DNA from: Podocnemis expansa
Taxonomy: Eukaryota; Chordata; Testudines; Podocnemididae
DNA length: 64,000 nt
Direction: 5' to 3'
Assembly: GCA_007922195.1 (NCBI GenBank)
Contig: ML682126.1
Span: forward strand, 731,667-795,666
The first letter of the stretch is position 1. The number at the start of each line of letters is the position of its first letter. This document shows, piece by piece, positions 30,401 through 41,740 of this stretch. The position numbers and the translations under genes are program-made. Below the pieces are notes generated by a model. The model saw only the letters and a list, made by a program, of their open reading frames with translations, was not told the origin of the DNA and did not search any database.

Positions 30401-30839
30401 AGGGGCTAGTTGGGGGCCAGAGGAGCTGATGTGCGACTTATCCCACTTTGGCACATGCCTACTCCTCAGTCAGTCCACACCCCCCTCCTGCATCTAATTG
30501 GTCACAGGCAATGGGTGTGCTATTCTACTAACACTATTTCAAGATTGCTTTCTAATCTATTCTTCTCCTTCTTTCCCACAGTACTGACTATTGGTGGTTT
30601 TCAGCCAGCTCAGGCCTTCCTGGCCATGTGCTTTGGCTCAGTATTTTGCAGAGCCTCCCAAGACAATGTTTCTCTAGCAATAGCCAACAGCTTCTCCCTC
30701 TCTCAAAGTGACTTCATTCCTTTTCATTTTCCCCTCAGTCCCCCTTCCTCCTGGGCTGTGGTTGTTTACTTACTTCTACCTGAGTCATGGAGGACAATTT
30801 GCATTGCTTTTGTCATGAGATAGTGCTGAGGGTTAGTGC
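30401..30839. other. No feature recognised
   Basis: A 137-codon ORF (30410-30823, +) fills this stretch but has no resemblance to any protein I know and no OR motifs. I treat it as chance. Confidence 0.35.
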
Positions 30840-31025
30840 TATGTAACATGCTTCATATCTGTACACATAAGTGATGCTGCAAGGAACATGATACCACAAC
30901 AATACAGTAGAGCATTCAAAAGGAAAATTTCCATGGCATAATTGGTGTCAATCCATCCAATAACACTGCAAAAGTGAACAGAAACATTACAAAGCACCTA
31001 GCCCATTGTGCATCATGTGACAGTG
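30840..31025. repeat. Three-copy segment R, copy 1
   Basis: Shares GGCATAATTGGTGTCAA and AAGTGAACAGAAA(C/A)AT blocks with 36485-36640, and CATATCTGTACACATAAGTG with 34575-34610. Its minus strand encodes a short hydrophobic stretch in each copy. Origin unknown. Confidence 0.4.
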
Positions 31026-33790
31026 TTGTCTTTTTTTTTTCCTTTTTTTTTTTTTTTACCTAGATCTGAGTATATCCTGTTATTTCTTTACTCTCTTTTA
31101 CTTCTTTTTTCTTCCTAGGAAAGGTTTTATGATGTGTGCTTAGTCTTTAATGATCATCTTACTTATAAACAGAGGCCTCCACCCCCAGCGTTGTCTCCCT
31201 CAGTGCAAGGAGTGTGAGCAAAAGAACAAGGACATCTATGTATTTGAAACAATAAATTGTGAGTGAATGAGTTTTCATAGACCTATCCCCAAGCTGTTGC
31301 ACTGACACAGCACACACCAAGGAGGTCTTTAATCTCTCTCTCAGTGTCCTGCAAATGAACGAGGAAGAAGACCCGCACACGAGATCACCAACCAAGATGA
31401 CATTCACTTGAGAATAATGATAATAAATGAAATATTCACCCCCTCAATGGGCCATGATTTCAGATCAAGTCAGAAACCAGTGCTGCAGGGCTCCAATGTC
31501 TGTGATGACACCTTGGAGATTTTCAACCTTCTTTTTCTACAGCAAAAACAGTTTGGTCAAGCACGGTGATCTACAAGATGAAGTTTGACTGATCGGCAGA
31601 AGGGCCTGCCAGGGCAGAGGACCCTGGGATCGCTCTGCAGAAATGCCGCCAAGGCCACACACTGATCTGAGTTACCATCTGCTCTCCACATCAGTGGAAG
31701 GCTGCACAGTACGATCATGTTCAGTACCAGGAGGTGACGTGTGTATCAGCCTTACCTAGTGCTCACAACCATGTCTCTGGCAGTGCGTTAAATAGACACC
31801 TCTGGGGAGAAACTATCTGGTGAGGGGCCCTTCAGCTGAGCCGAGAGAAGTCTAACACCCTCCAGTGGCTGAAGATTGAACCTAGACAAATGCAGGCTGG
31901 AAATAAGACTCACATTCCTGGGAAGGAGAGTAATTTGCCACTGGAACAATGTACCGAGGAGTGTGGTGGATTGTCCCATCATGGAATATTTTAAAATCAA
32001 GACGCAGTGTTTTTTCTAACAGTCCTCTCAGAGTCACTGAGGAGAAAGTCTTTGGCCCGGGCTATAGAGGAGACCAGACTGTATTATCACAATGGTCCCT
32101 ACTAGGCTTGGAATCTGTGAAGTACAAAGAACTTGCAAAATCAGAGGATGATGGTGCTATCATCCCTGCCATTTCCCCACCTCCAGATACTGTGTGATGT
32201 CCTGCCCACGTGACCTCAGAAACATAGAGCAGAGTCCTTGGGGAGGGGCCAGAGCCCAGCAACACCAACTGGAAAGACTAAATGGGATAGAGCTGGTAGA
32301 CAAAACACTTCTGTTTCTGGTCTCCCTGTCAGCACCAATGGGGAGAGGATGCAGTAGCTAGGTAGGCCAGGCACAGCAAACACGTCTGCACAGCAAGTCT
32401 GGGGCCAAGTCTGAAGACAAGAAGTACCTGTGACCACAGAGACAATTAATGAATTATAATGAGCAGGGGCAAAGGCCGACTTCCCCAGTCACAACTGCCA
32501 AAAAGGATCCTGACCCATCCTGTGAAGTTCTGGCTCCAGTTACTTTCGGACAGGATGCTGGAAGGGCTTCCCAGCCTCCAGGATTATTCATGCTAGACTA
32601 CAGAATCCATCTAGCAAGCTGTGGCCACCCCAGAGATTTTGGTAACAGCTTCAGAACGCTACCAAGTATTCTCTGCCACATATCTGCATGAACTCAGGTG
32701 TCCTATGGAACACAGCATGCTGACCCCAAAGCCCACCACTCACCCGAACATGCATGGGTGAAAGAACGTGCTTGGGCCAAGTGCGACAAAATGATGCAGG
32801 CCACAGAAGAGGCAAGGGCCATGGAACAGGTGCAAGCCATGGAACAGGCATGACCCATGAAGAATTCCCTCAAAGCAGCTGAAGAACACACATACCCTTT
32901 GTCTGTGGTCTCCCCTACCTGGAAACTTCTTTCTCAACTCTGTATTGACTCCCACAGAGCTTCCTTCTTGGCAGCATGCTGGTGTGTCCTGCTGCCTTGG
33001 AGAGAAACAGGCTCCTCTATGCAACCCCCTCTGGTTCTGTGCAAGTCTCATGACAAGCCTCCTGGAGCCCTAGATACCAAAGCCTAACAGGATGCAGCTC
33101 TTAGCCTCCCATCCATGCCCCAACTGCTCAAACCCAACCTCTCAGTAGTGTAATAGATTCGTATCAATGTTCCTGCAGTGTCGGCCTGCCCCACACCATT
33201 CTGTTCTGGGACTAGTCCTGCAGGTGCCTCACTGCTAGTCACTATGGCTGGGGGAGGCCTTGTCTAGTTTGCATCTGGTCCTGCCATGCTGTGGGAGCCC
33301 AGGGAATGGTGGAAAGAGCTATGTGATGGATGCACCCATCATGCAATGAGTCAGAATGTACTCATGGCCCATTGAATACTTCCCAGGTGGTTCTGATTCA
33401 CAAAGAGTGTGGGGAGAACTACCAGGATATTCTGTAGCCTGAGGTTTGGCTCTGCCAACCCAGATCCAGTACACCCAACACTTGCCCTTCAAGGAGCCCT
33501 CAACTCTGCCCAAGTGGGTTGATGCTGCTTCCTGGGCTGTGTGGTGTCCCTGGGGTGATCTTTCTATAGGGCTCAGAGCATGCTATGGCCCACTAGGCTA
33601 GAAAGAAAATGTCCAAAGCTTTACCTACAATTACCCCAGTCTCCAGACCTGCCAGAAGTAGGGCTCAATGAACAGGGGGCCTGGTTTCATGGGATAGGGT
33701 TTGTGATGTTCTCCTTCCAGAATCTGATCTGGCATACCGCTGTGCCACCCTGAACACCCACTCCTGGGCATGAAATAATCTGCTTTGCTA
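31026..33790. other. No gene recognised
   Basis: About 2.8 kb. A T-run lies at 31031-31059. Small ORFs of 60-100 codons occur on both strands, none with known motifs. I see no clear terminal repeats or LINE text except a CR1-like scrap near 31980-32060. It may hold very old repeats beyond recognition by eye. Confidence 0.35.
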
Positions 33791-34555
33791 GTTGTCCAAC
33801 ACACTTGGGTCAGTCTACACTAGACTCCGTCATATAGTTGGTCTCAGGCAGTGTATATGCACTTACTAGCCACTCAGGAACATGCACCACCATCCCTGCG
33901 ATACCACACTGAGAACATTCATCCTACAGGGATTGAAACCCTTCCCAGATCACTGCAGAAGCTTATATACAGATCCATCGGTTTTACAAAGAAACTGATC
34001 TACAAAGACCCCTTGCTTGGTCCCTCTTTCCAATATCCACAGAGTTCTAGATAAAGGAAACACTAGTTTATTGATTAAAACATGGTTTTAAGTGAGTGTA
34101 TAGCAAAACAATACACAATCAGCTAATTAATCAGGAGTTAGCCACTACCAAACCAGAAGAAAAATACATTCTAACTTGAAATTTACTGTTGTATGTAGTC
34201 CATTTCAATCTTTCTCCCATGGCTGGCTGATGAAGGCTTTGCAGCCAGTCACCCTTCCCTGGTCAGGGCTCAGAACTTGCTTGTAGGTGGACATGTTTCC
34301 AGTTGGAGCTTTTCTGGCCAAATCCCCAAAACCAATTTGAAGTGTAACTTTTTGCCTTCTTCTTGAGTCCAGGTGGTTCCCTGTTTTCAGAAAGGGCAGG
34401 AGCTGGCCCCATTTCCAGCCAAGGAACTACAGACTTTTAGCTACTCCTTTGTCATCCACATTGTACCTGGACTCCTGTTTGCAGCCCTGACTGTTTACGT
34501 GCAGGATGACAGCTCTGATTGTCTGTCCACCTCCCCGACACCCTCCCGTGACTAG
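33791..34555 (-). repeat. Possible LTR, minus strand
   Basis: TTTATTGATTAAAACATGG near 34059 reads as an AATAAAC context on the minus strand, followed by U5-like sequence toward 33800. Ends were not fixed and no target duplication was found. Confidence 0.25.
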
Positions 34556-34745
34556 CCATGTGAAACATATTGGGATATATTTCACATCAGTATACATAGT
34601 TGATGCTGCAGGATCTTAGCAATATTGCAGACCATGTTATGAAAATACCAAAAAAGAATCTTGCATGACATATTTGACACCAAACCATGCAATGTTTTGG
34701 CAAACATGAATAGGAAACTCACACAGACCATAGCTTATGAAAGCC
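34556..34745. repeat. Three-copy segment R, copy 2
   Basis: Contains GCATGACATATTTGACACCA and TCAGTATACATAGTTGATGC, diverged versions of the strings in copies at 30840 and 36485. The minus strand is open over 34837-34637 (66 codons) with an alternating hydrophobic pattern (GLCEFPIHVCQNIAWFGVKY). No family is recognised. Confidence 0.4.
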
Positions 34746-35449
34746 AGAGTGGAGGGTGTGTGTGTGAATCTCATGACAAGGGTCAGCTGCTCATAGAGCT
34801 GGATGCAGGTGACTTTTATCTTTTTCTCCCACTTCAACAGCTATCCTGCCACTGGTCACACCTTATCCCCGAATCTGGCATATCTGAGCTGCCTGCTGGA
34901 GGCCCCATTTGAACAGAGAATAGCTATCTCCATGGTTCTGGGTGTCACCAGGCTTGTGTGCTGTAGCCACAGCCCCTTTTGCCAAGCAATGGTATTTGTA
35001 TGTCAACAGCCCCAGGGGCTGAGCAGTCAGGCTTGGTCCCAGCTCTAAACCTGACAACCTCAAGCCCAGGAGTCTGGAATGGTGCTGGCCTGGCAACCTC
35101 CTCACTCACAGGAAATATATGGGTCACTGGGCAAGAGCAGAAAGTTGCTGTTGGAGGTTTTATGCCGCTGAGATGGTGCTGAGATGTGTCCCAGGTACAG
35201 CCAAAGGGGAAACTCAATGGTTCCATGCAATTCTGCTCCCATAAAGGGTCCTCACATCCCTCTAAAAGGGAGGTAAAGGTCTGACATGGAAGCTGAAGCT
35301 TCACAATTAAGACTGGAAACAAGCACTCAGCTATTGTCCTGGAGCTGCCTGCAGATAGTGTATTAACACTGACCACTCCTCCAAGACCAAGACAGCCCAT
35401 CTCCACATCCAGCCTGGGGCCTTTTCACAGGCCAGACTCCTCTTCTGTC
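34746..35449. other. No feature recognised
   Basis: A minus ORF of 153 codons (35406-34945) crosses most of this stretch but contains no motif I can place. Treated as unassigned. Confidence 0.35.
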
Positions 35450-35991
35450 TCAGCCTTTCCATCGAACTATTGCCATTAGCAAGAAACAGATTGACAGAGC
35501 CAAATGGGTACCCCGCAGTCAACTACTACAGGAAAGGCCCAAAAAAGAAAACAATAGAATGCCACTGGTCACCACATACAACCTCCAAGTCAGACCTCTA
35601 CAACAGATCATTAAGGACCTCCAGCCTATTTTAAAAGATGACCCCTCACTCTCTGTAGCCTTGGAAGACAGACCTCTCCTCACTTACAGCCAGCCACCCA
35701 ACCTTAAACAGATACTCACCAGCGACTACAGACCTAGCAACAGAAAAATTAAAGCAGGCACATATCCCTGCAACAAACCACACTGCCAGTTTTGTCCACA
35801 TATCTGCACAAAAGACACCATCATAGGACCTAATCAAGTCAGCTACTCCATCAAAGGGTCCTTCACCTGCTCATCCACTCATGTGATTTATGCCATCATG
35901 TGCCGGAAATGCTCCCACACCTTATATATTGGACAAACAGGACAGTCCCTATGCAGATGAATAAATGGGCACAAAACTGACATCAGAAATC

Positions 35992-36026
<35 letters not shown>

Positions 36027-36500
36027 GTTACTGGGCACTTCCATCTTCCTAATCACGCTATTAATGATTTCTTAAAGATGGTCCTCAAGAAAATCAATGG
36101 GACATCAAGACTTCAATGAGAAACAGCAGAAATCCAACTAATATGCAAATTACATTGCGTGAAAGCAGGACTTAATTGTGACTATGGATTCTTTTCACAT
36201 TATAACAGGTAATTTGACTTCACCCTCCCTCTGTGTGCTGTTTCCTAGAGTCTGAATCCTTACAAATGCTTTGATTTTCTGTTGCAGTATGACCTGATCC
36301 CATGTCTTACGCTCCCCTGCATTTATTTTCATCCCATTCTGTAAGATCCCCCTCTCAAAGTGTCTGATGAAGTTGGATTTTCTCTCATGAAAGATCATGT
36401 TATAAATAAATTTGTTAGTCGTTAAGTGCCACAAGACTCCTTGCTTTCTTTGTTTTCTTTGCTTTACTAGACTAACATAGCTGCTCCTTTGGAACATAGT
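35450..36500 (+). mobile_element. Penelope-like element, 3' half with GIY-YIG endonuclease
   Basis: The plus strand reads IDRAKWVPRSQLLQERPKKE (linker after the reverse transcriptase), then the ORF at 35559-35960 with CNKPHCQFCPHI (paired cysteines), SSTHVIYAIMCRKC and TLYIGQTGQSLC, the GIY-YIG nuclease start; a TGA follows. A (CA)n run at 35993-36027 lies within the nuclease. The tail ends GTTAGTCGTTAAGTGCCACA and CTAGACTAACATAGCTG. Only the 3' half is present. The linker cysteines and the YIG box make this a firm Penelope call. Confidence 0.85.
35993..36027. repeat. (CA)n microsatellite
   Basis: About 17 CA units inside the Penelope copy, at the point where the copy at 25430 has AGCACTGTAAAACC. 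It grew after insertion. Confidence 0.9.
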
Positions 36501-36640
36501 AATTATGTAGATTAGTTTATGAGCATCCATTGGGAAACCTTGCATTGTATAATTGGTATCAAATTGTATAGTAACATCACACAAGTGAACAGAAAAATCA
36601 TAACCCAGGGGTGCACAGATGTGCATTATGTGACCCCATC
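36501..36640. repeat. Three-copy segment R, copy 3
   Basis: Matches 30900-31020: GTATAATTGGTATCAAAT and AAGTGAACAGAAAAATCAT here versus GGCATAATTGGTGTCAAT and AAGTGAACAGAAACATTAC there. It lies directly beside an OR fragment on the minus strand. Confidence 0.4.
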
Positions 36641-36754
36641 CATGGGAAAAGAGACTCACTACTGCAGCACACCTTGAAGCCAATGATGCTGAAATACAGG
36701 AGCATCCCACAGAGATTGGTGATCTAATATCACCTTGGCCATGTGTCGCGACTC

Positions 36755-36905
36755 CAATAGTCACAGTGCCTGGAACAGAACATCTGAGCCAGGCAGATGG
36801 TGCAGCTGATCTCCCAGGCTTCAAACCAGTCATGACTAAGCATATAGGGCAGGGTAGAACTGAAGAAGGTGACTGTGGTCAAGACAAGCATGGAGAGTTA
36901 CAGAG
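36755..36905 (-). pseudogene. Class I OR fragment, TM2-TM3
   Basis: The minus strand reads LSMLVLTTVTFFSSTLPYML then WFEAWEISCTICLAQMF, matching the TM2 to TM3 stretch of class I ORs, including the Cys before TM3. The usual Asp of LTD is Thr. No DRY motif follows. It is an isolated remnant about 300 bases downstream (minus sense) of OR-C and is a different, older copy. Confidence 0.6.
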
Positions 36906-37187
36906 ATGTCTGTAGTGCCTCCAGGGTCTCTTACAGCTGGAGTCCATCTCTCTGCTGCACTCACAGTCCTGTGTCCAGAGAGTCACTTTGACTGCCTTTG
37001 TGCTTCCTTTCAGTCCCAGCTTCTTCTGTCTCTTTGACTCATTCAGTGCCTGTGTTCTTAGAGGCCTGGAAGGGCTCTACTATCTCTTTGAGCATCCCAT
37101 AAGTGATCTAAGGAGAACCCTGCAACAGGTGACCAACCAGATCTTCACTGAAGCTCAGCCTGAGATCCAGAGAACCAAGAGAAAAAC
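36906..37187 (-). other. 3' flank of OR-C
   Basis: Collinear with 5650-5875 next to the split OR pseudogene (shared GTGACCAACCAGATCTTCACTG-type text), which shows common descent of the two loci. Confidence 0.5.
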
Positions 37188-38135
37188 TCATATCCTTTTA
37201 TGAGCAAAGAGCTGGAGCAGCCTATTCCGGATCTGTTTTGTCCTCACCCCATAGATAATGGGATTGAGCATGGAGGGCAGCAGGAGATACAAGTTGGCAG
37301 TGATGATATGGAAATGCAGGGGCACAGCATGGCCAAATCGATGTGTCAGAGTGGAGAAGAGAGCCGGCATGTAAAAAGCTAAAATGACACCGAGGTGGGA
37401 GACACAGGTACCAAAAGTTTTGTGCCAGGCGTCCTTTGTGGGGAGACTGAAAACAGCCCTGATGATCTGAGTATAGGAGAAGGTGATAAAACATACATCT
37501 GGGCCTTTCCCTAAGAATGCAGTCAGTAGGCCATAGTAGTTGCTGATGCTGATGTCAGCACAGGCCAGCTTTACCAAGGCTAGATGCTCACAGTACGTGT
37601 GGGCAATGACATTGGTTCTGCAATAGGGCCACTTCCTTGCCAAGAGAGGATAGGGCAGTATGAGCAGGCTACCCTGCAGCACGAGAGCTACTCCAATCAT
37701 GGCCACAACAGGATTTGTCAGGATGGTGGAATGTCTTAGGGGATCACAGATAGCCACATAGCAATCCAAAGCCAGGGCCACAAGGATGCCAGACTCCATC
37801 CCCACAAAACTGTGAATGAAGTACAGCTGGGTGAGGCAGGCACTGAAATCTATCTCTTTGAGATTGAACCAGAAGATGCTTAGCATTTTGGGCAGCGTGG
37901 ATGTAGACAGAACCAGGTCAGTGACAGCCAGCATACAGAGGAAATAGTACATGGGTACATGTAGGTTGTGCTCCTTCTTCACGATCAACAAGATGGTGAA
38001 GTTTCCCAGCAGAGCAATGGCATACATGGCACAGAAGGGGATGGAGATCCAGACATGTGCTGCTTCCAGCCCAGGAACTCCCAGCAGGATGAAGGAGGAG
38101 GGGTTGGTGAAGTTGGCTGTGTTGTAATCTGACAT
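37188..38135 (-). CDS. Olfactory receptor, class I, family 52-like (OR-C), DRY arginine lost
   Basis: A complete 315-residue OR exon on the minus strand. The frame continues to an ATG at 38186, but the ATG at 38135 is used because all paralogues start here with MSxxNT. Marks: glycosylation site NFT (8-10), FILLGVPGLE (15-24), GN (44-45), FLCMLAVTD, Cys100, then LDCYVAIC (123-130), where every other OR here has LDRYVAIC or FDRYVAIC; KTFGTCVSHLGVIL and SMLNPIIYG follow. The codon is TGC where paralogues have CGC, a single CpG-type change. The DRY arginine is central to G-protein coupling in rhodopsin-like receptors, so this protein may fold but signal poorly. The frame is otherwise intact. It could be a young pseudogene or a receptor with altered coupling. 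Confidence 0.93.
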   Translation of the reverse strand: MSDYNTANFTNPSSFILLGVPGLEAAHVWISIPFCAMYAIALLGNFTILLIVKKEHNLHVPMYYFLCMLAVTDLVLSTSTLPKMLSIFWFNLKEIDFSACLTQLYFIHSFVGMESGILVALALDCYVAICDPLRHSTILTNPVVAMIGVALVLQGSLLILPYPLLARKWPYCRTNVIAHTYCEHLALVKLACADISISNYYGLLTAFLGKGPDVCFITFSYTQIIRAVFSLPTKDAWHKTFGTCVSHLGVILAFYMPALFSTLTHRFGHAVPLHFHIITANLYLLLPSMLNPIIYGVRTKQIRNRLLQLFAHKRI

Positions 38136-38440
38136 GAGGTATTGGAGAAAGTGTCCAAATCGGAGTGAGAACAGTGTCGCCTGCATGTAGGTTCCTCTGA
38201 CTTCTTTATGTTCCTAGAATCTAGGGTGATTGTTTTATTGCAAGTTCCTGGATGGAGAGAAATTGTTAAATTAAGGTGCTTTATGGACACATGGTGGTAG
38301 TACTCTGGGTTAAGCATGTTGCCTTTATTTTTGCCTAAGCTAAATTCATTTACCTTGGAATGCAACATTTGTAGGCTCCGCTGTAGTGCCTACAGTCACA
38401 AATTCAGCAAATTTACATCTGATTGTTTTAGATTCACTGC
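38136..38440 (-). promoter_or_regulatory. 5' flank of OR-C
   Basis: Collinear with 12374-12660. The minus strand carries a CCTAGATTCTAGGAACATAA stretch like the 5' exon text in front of OR-A and OR-B. No acceptor as clear as those was seen. Confidence 0.4.
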
Positions 38441-39069
38441 TTACAGAAGCACATGAAGGCCAAGGTCAGGAACACAGACAGTTACATAACCAAGATGTAA
38501 TAGTTTTTATCAATTTTATTGAATTTACTAGCAGTTAGGAAGCATATACAACTCCTAGCTCTATCCATGCACCTCTGACAAGTACAGACACACTTCTCCT
38601 AAAATGTTTTAGAGTATGATGGGACTCCTCTGGCTTCAGCGTAGGTAAATGGATGTTTCCTGTTGGAGTTTTTCTATAGGAAGCTCTATTTTCCTAATCT
38701 GGTTACCAACCAGGAGTGTCATTGTCTTGGAGAAAGACCCAGGGCCCAGGGCTGGCCCCCCTCAGACCATGCCCCACCCCAGGCCCCAACTGGGAGTCGA
38801 GCCCCAGGCTTCTGCCACTGCCAGCTTTGCCACCAATCCTTGGCTGGGGCCAGGGCTGAGCAAAACTGTGGCTGCTGTGTGCAAACCTTGCTGAGAGAGG
38901 CAGACGCCACCATGTCTGGTCTGGCCCCGGATACCCCTCTGGGGCCAGGGATGAGGATGGGGACAGGGCCGTGAGCAGCAGGAGATGCCCTAGTGATTCA
39001 GGGCACTGGCACCGGGACTCAGGATATGTGCCCTCTGTGCCAGGCATTGGCAATGCCCCGGGTACCAAC
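38441..39069. other. No gene recognised, GC-rich segment
   Basis: From about 38730 to 39060 the sequence is GC-rich and proline-coding in several frames. No repeat ends or known domains were seen. Confidence 0.35.
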
Positions 39070-41455
39070 TTAGAAACGTAGATACTGAAAGGAACCAAAA
39101 TAAGTTTAATAGTACAAATCTAGTACAAATGCTAGAGGAACCAGCTAGGGACCTCGCACTGCTCAACCTGCTTCTCACAAAGAGGGAAGAATTGATCAGG
39201 GACGTAGAGGTAAATGGCAAGCTAGGTAGTAGTGACCATGACATTGTTGAGTTCAGGATGCTGATTAAAGGAAGGAAGGGAAGAAGCAAAACAAAAACCC
39301 TGAACTTCATAAAAGCAGATTTTGGCTCCCTCAGGGAACTGATGGGCAGGATCCCTTGGGAAGCTAATCTGAAGGGGAAAGGAGTCCAAGAGAGTTGGTT
39401 ATATTTTAAAGAAACCCTGCTAAGGGCACAGGAAGTTGCCATTCCAATTAGGAGGAAGAACAAACATGTGAGGCAGCCAGAATGGCTTAGCCGAGAACTC
39501 GGCTCTGAGCTTAAACATAAAATGGAAGCTTACAGGAAGTGGAAGCTTGGTCAGGTGACCAAGGAGGCATATAAAGATATTGCTAGGGACTGCAGGGATA
39601 AAATCAGAAAGGCCAAAGGACAAATGGAGCTGTGGCTAGCGAGGGATGTAAAGGATAACAAGAAGGGGTTCTACAAGTATGTTAGTAATGAGAAGAGGAT
39701 CAGGAATGGTGTAGGCCCCTTGCTGAACAGGGCAGGCATCCTTGTGACAGAGAATGAGGAAAAAGCTGAAGTGCTCAATGCATTTTTTGCTTCAGTTTTC
39801 ACAGGCAGGGTCAGCTCCCAGCCTACTACCATGGGTATGGCAGATGGGAAAGAAGAAGAGAGGCCCTTGGTGACAGAAGGTCAGGTTAGGGACTGCTTAA
39901 AGAAGCTGGATGTGCACAAGTCCATGGGGCCGGACAAACTGCATCCAAGGGTGCTAAGGGAATTGGCCGACGAAATAGCAGCACCACTAGCCGTTATCTT
40001 TCTAAACTCATGGAGAATGGGGGAGGTGCCAAAAGACTGGAAAAAAACAAATGTAGTGCCTATTTTCAAGAAAGGGAAAAAGGAGGATCTGGGGAATTAC
40101 AGACCAGTCAGCCTTACCACAATCCCTGGAAAAATTATGGAGCAGATTCTCAAAGAATCCATCCTCAAACACTTAGAGGAAAATAAAGTGATCAGGAACA
40201 GTCAGCATGGATTTACCAAGGGCAAATTCTGCCTGACCAATCTCATTTCCTTCTATGATCAGATGACTGGTCTTCTGGATGCAGGAAGAACCGTTGATGT
40301 GCTATACCTTGATTTTAGCAAGGCTTTTGATACAGTTTCCCACAGCATTCTCATTGGCAACTTAAGGAAGTTTGGGTTGGATAGGTGGACTGTAAGGTGG
40401 ATAAAATACTGGCTAGATCAACGGTTTCAGCACGTAGGAATCAATGGTTCCATGTCTAGCTGGCAGCCAGTCACGAGTGGTGTGCCCCAGGGGTCGGTCC
40501 TGGGTCTGGTTCTGTTCAACATTTTCATCAATGATCTGGATGATGGAATAGACTGCATTCTCAGTAAGTTTGAGGATGACACCAAGCTGGGGGGACCAGC
40601 AGACACATTGAAGGGCAAGGACAGGATTCAGGGAGACCTAGATAAATTGGAACAGTGGGCCAATAGAAATCTTATGAGATTCAATAAGGACACGTGTAAA
40701 ATCCTGCACGTGGGACGAAAAAACCCCATGCACTGCTACAGGCTGGGAAACATTCAGCTAAGTAGCAGCAGTGTAAAAAGGACCTGGGGCTCATGGTGGA
40801 TGGGAAGCTGGATATGAGTCAGCAGTGTGCTCTTGCTGCCAAAAAGGCCAATGGCATACTGGGCTGCATCAAAAGAAGTATTACCAGCAGATCAAGGGAT
40901 GTGATCATTCCCCTCTATTCTGCACTGGTGAGGCCACATCTGGAATACTGTGTCCAGTTTTGGGCTCCCCACTACAAAAAGGACAGGGACATGCTAGAGA
41001 GAGTTCAGAGGAGGGCATCCAAAATGATTAAAGGGCTGGAGCACAAGCCCTATGAGGAAAGACTGAAAGCATTAGGCTTATTTAGTCTGCAGAAGAGAAG
41101 ATTGAGGGGGGATTTGATAGCAACCTTCAGCTACTTGAAGGGATGTTCCAAGGAAGATGGAGCTCAACTGTTCTCAGTAGTAACAGAGGACAGAACGAGG
41201 AACAATGGTCTCAAGTTGCAGTTAGGGAGGTCGAGGCTGGATATTTGAAAAATCTTTTTTACTAGGAGAGTGGTGAAGCCTTGGAATGAGCTGCTGAGGG
41301 AGGTGGTAAAATCTCCATCTTTGGAGGTGTTTAAGGCCCAGCTGGACAAAACCACGAGTGGGATGGTTTAGTGGGAGTGGTCCTGCCTCTGGCAGGGGGT
41401 TGGACTAGATGACCTATGAGGTCCCTTCCAACCCTATGATTCTATGATTCTAAGT
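39070..41455 (+). mobile_element. CR1 LINE, 5'-truncated, nearly intact polymerase
   Basis: About 2.4 kb. The ORF at 39129-40817 (562 codons) starts in the C-terminal endonuclease end (SDHDIVEFRM) and continues through the reverse transcriptase: GNYRPVSLT, LYLDFSKAFDTVSH (first catalytic Asp), GVPQGSVLG, and FEDDTKLGG, where CR1 normally has FADD. A frameshift near 40790 moves the rest to 40793-41248 ([10 protein letters not shown] to KRRLRGDLI). The 3' end is a short ATTCTATG repeat at 41436-41455. CR1 inserts by target-primed reverse transcription. With one frameshift and long open stretches it is the youngest LINE in the window. Confidence 0.93.
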
Positions 41456-41740
41456 TATCAATTCCCATCTCTTGTACTCATGGCAGGACCAGGTACCCCC
41501 TTAAGCTATCTCTGAGAGGTGTTTGTCTAACCTGCTCTTAAAAAACTTTCAGTAATGGAGATTCCATAAACTGCCTGGGCAACTTATTGAAGTGGTTAAT
41601 CATCCTAACAGTTAGGAATTTTTTTTCTGATGTCCAGCCTAAACTTCTTTTGCTGTAATCTAAATTTGTTGTTTCTTGACCTATCATCAGCAGTTGTGGA
41701 GAATAATTTTTCTCCCTCCTCCTCATGACAACTTTTTATA
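41456..41740 (-). mobile_element. CR1 LINE 3' fragment, minus strand
   Basis: Plus-strand text such as CTAACCTGCTCTTAAAAAAC and GGAGATTCCATAAACTGCCT is the reverse of a CR1 3' end like that at 3641. It abuts the 3' end of the plus-strand CR1, so the young copy inserted at or in the tail of an older one, tail to tail. Confidence 0.7.

Noticed and set aside
30410..30823. 137-codon plus ORF
   Set aside because: No motif, starts in LTR-like sequence, no support from composition.
35993..36027. CRISPR-like or tandem array
   Set aside because: Simple (CA)n microsatellites; a CRISPR array is not expected in a vertebrate and no spacer structure is seen.
36195..36833. 212-codon minus ORF
   Set aside because: It runs across the Penelope tail, segment R and an out-of-frame OR fragment; a chance open frame.
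38136..38186. OR-C start at 38186
   Set aside because: The extra 17 residues are not shared by paralogues; the ATG at 38135 aligns with the other starts.
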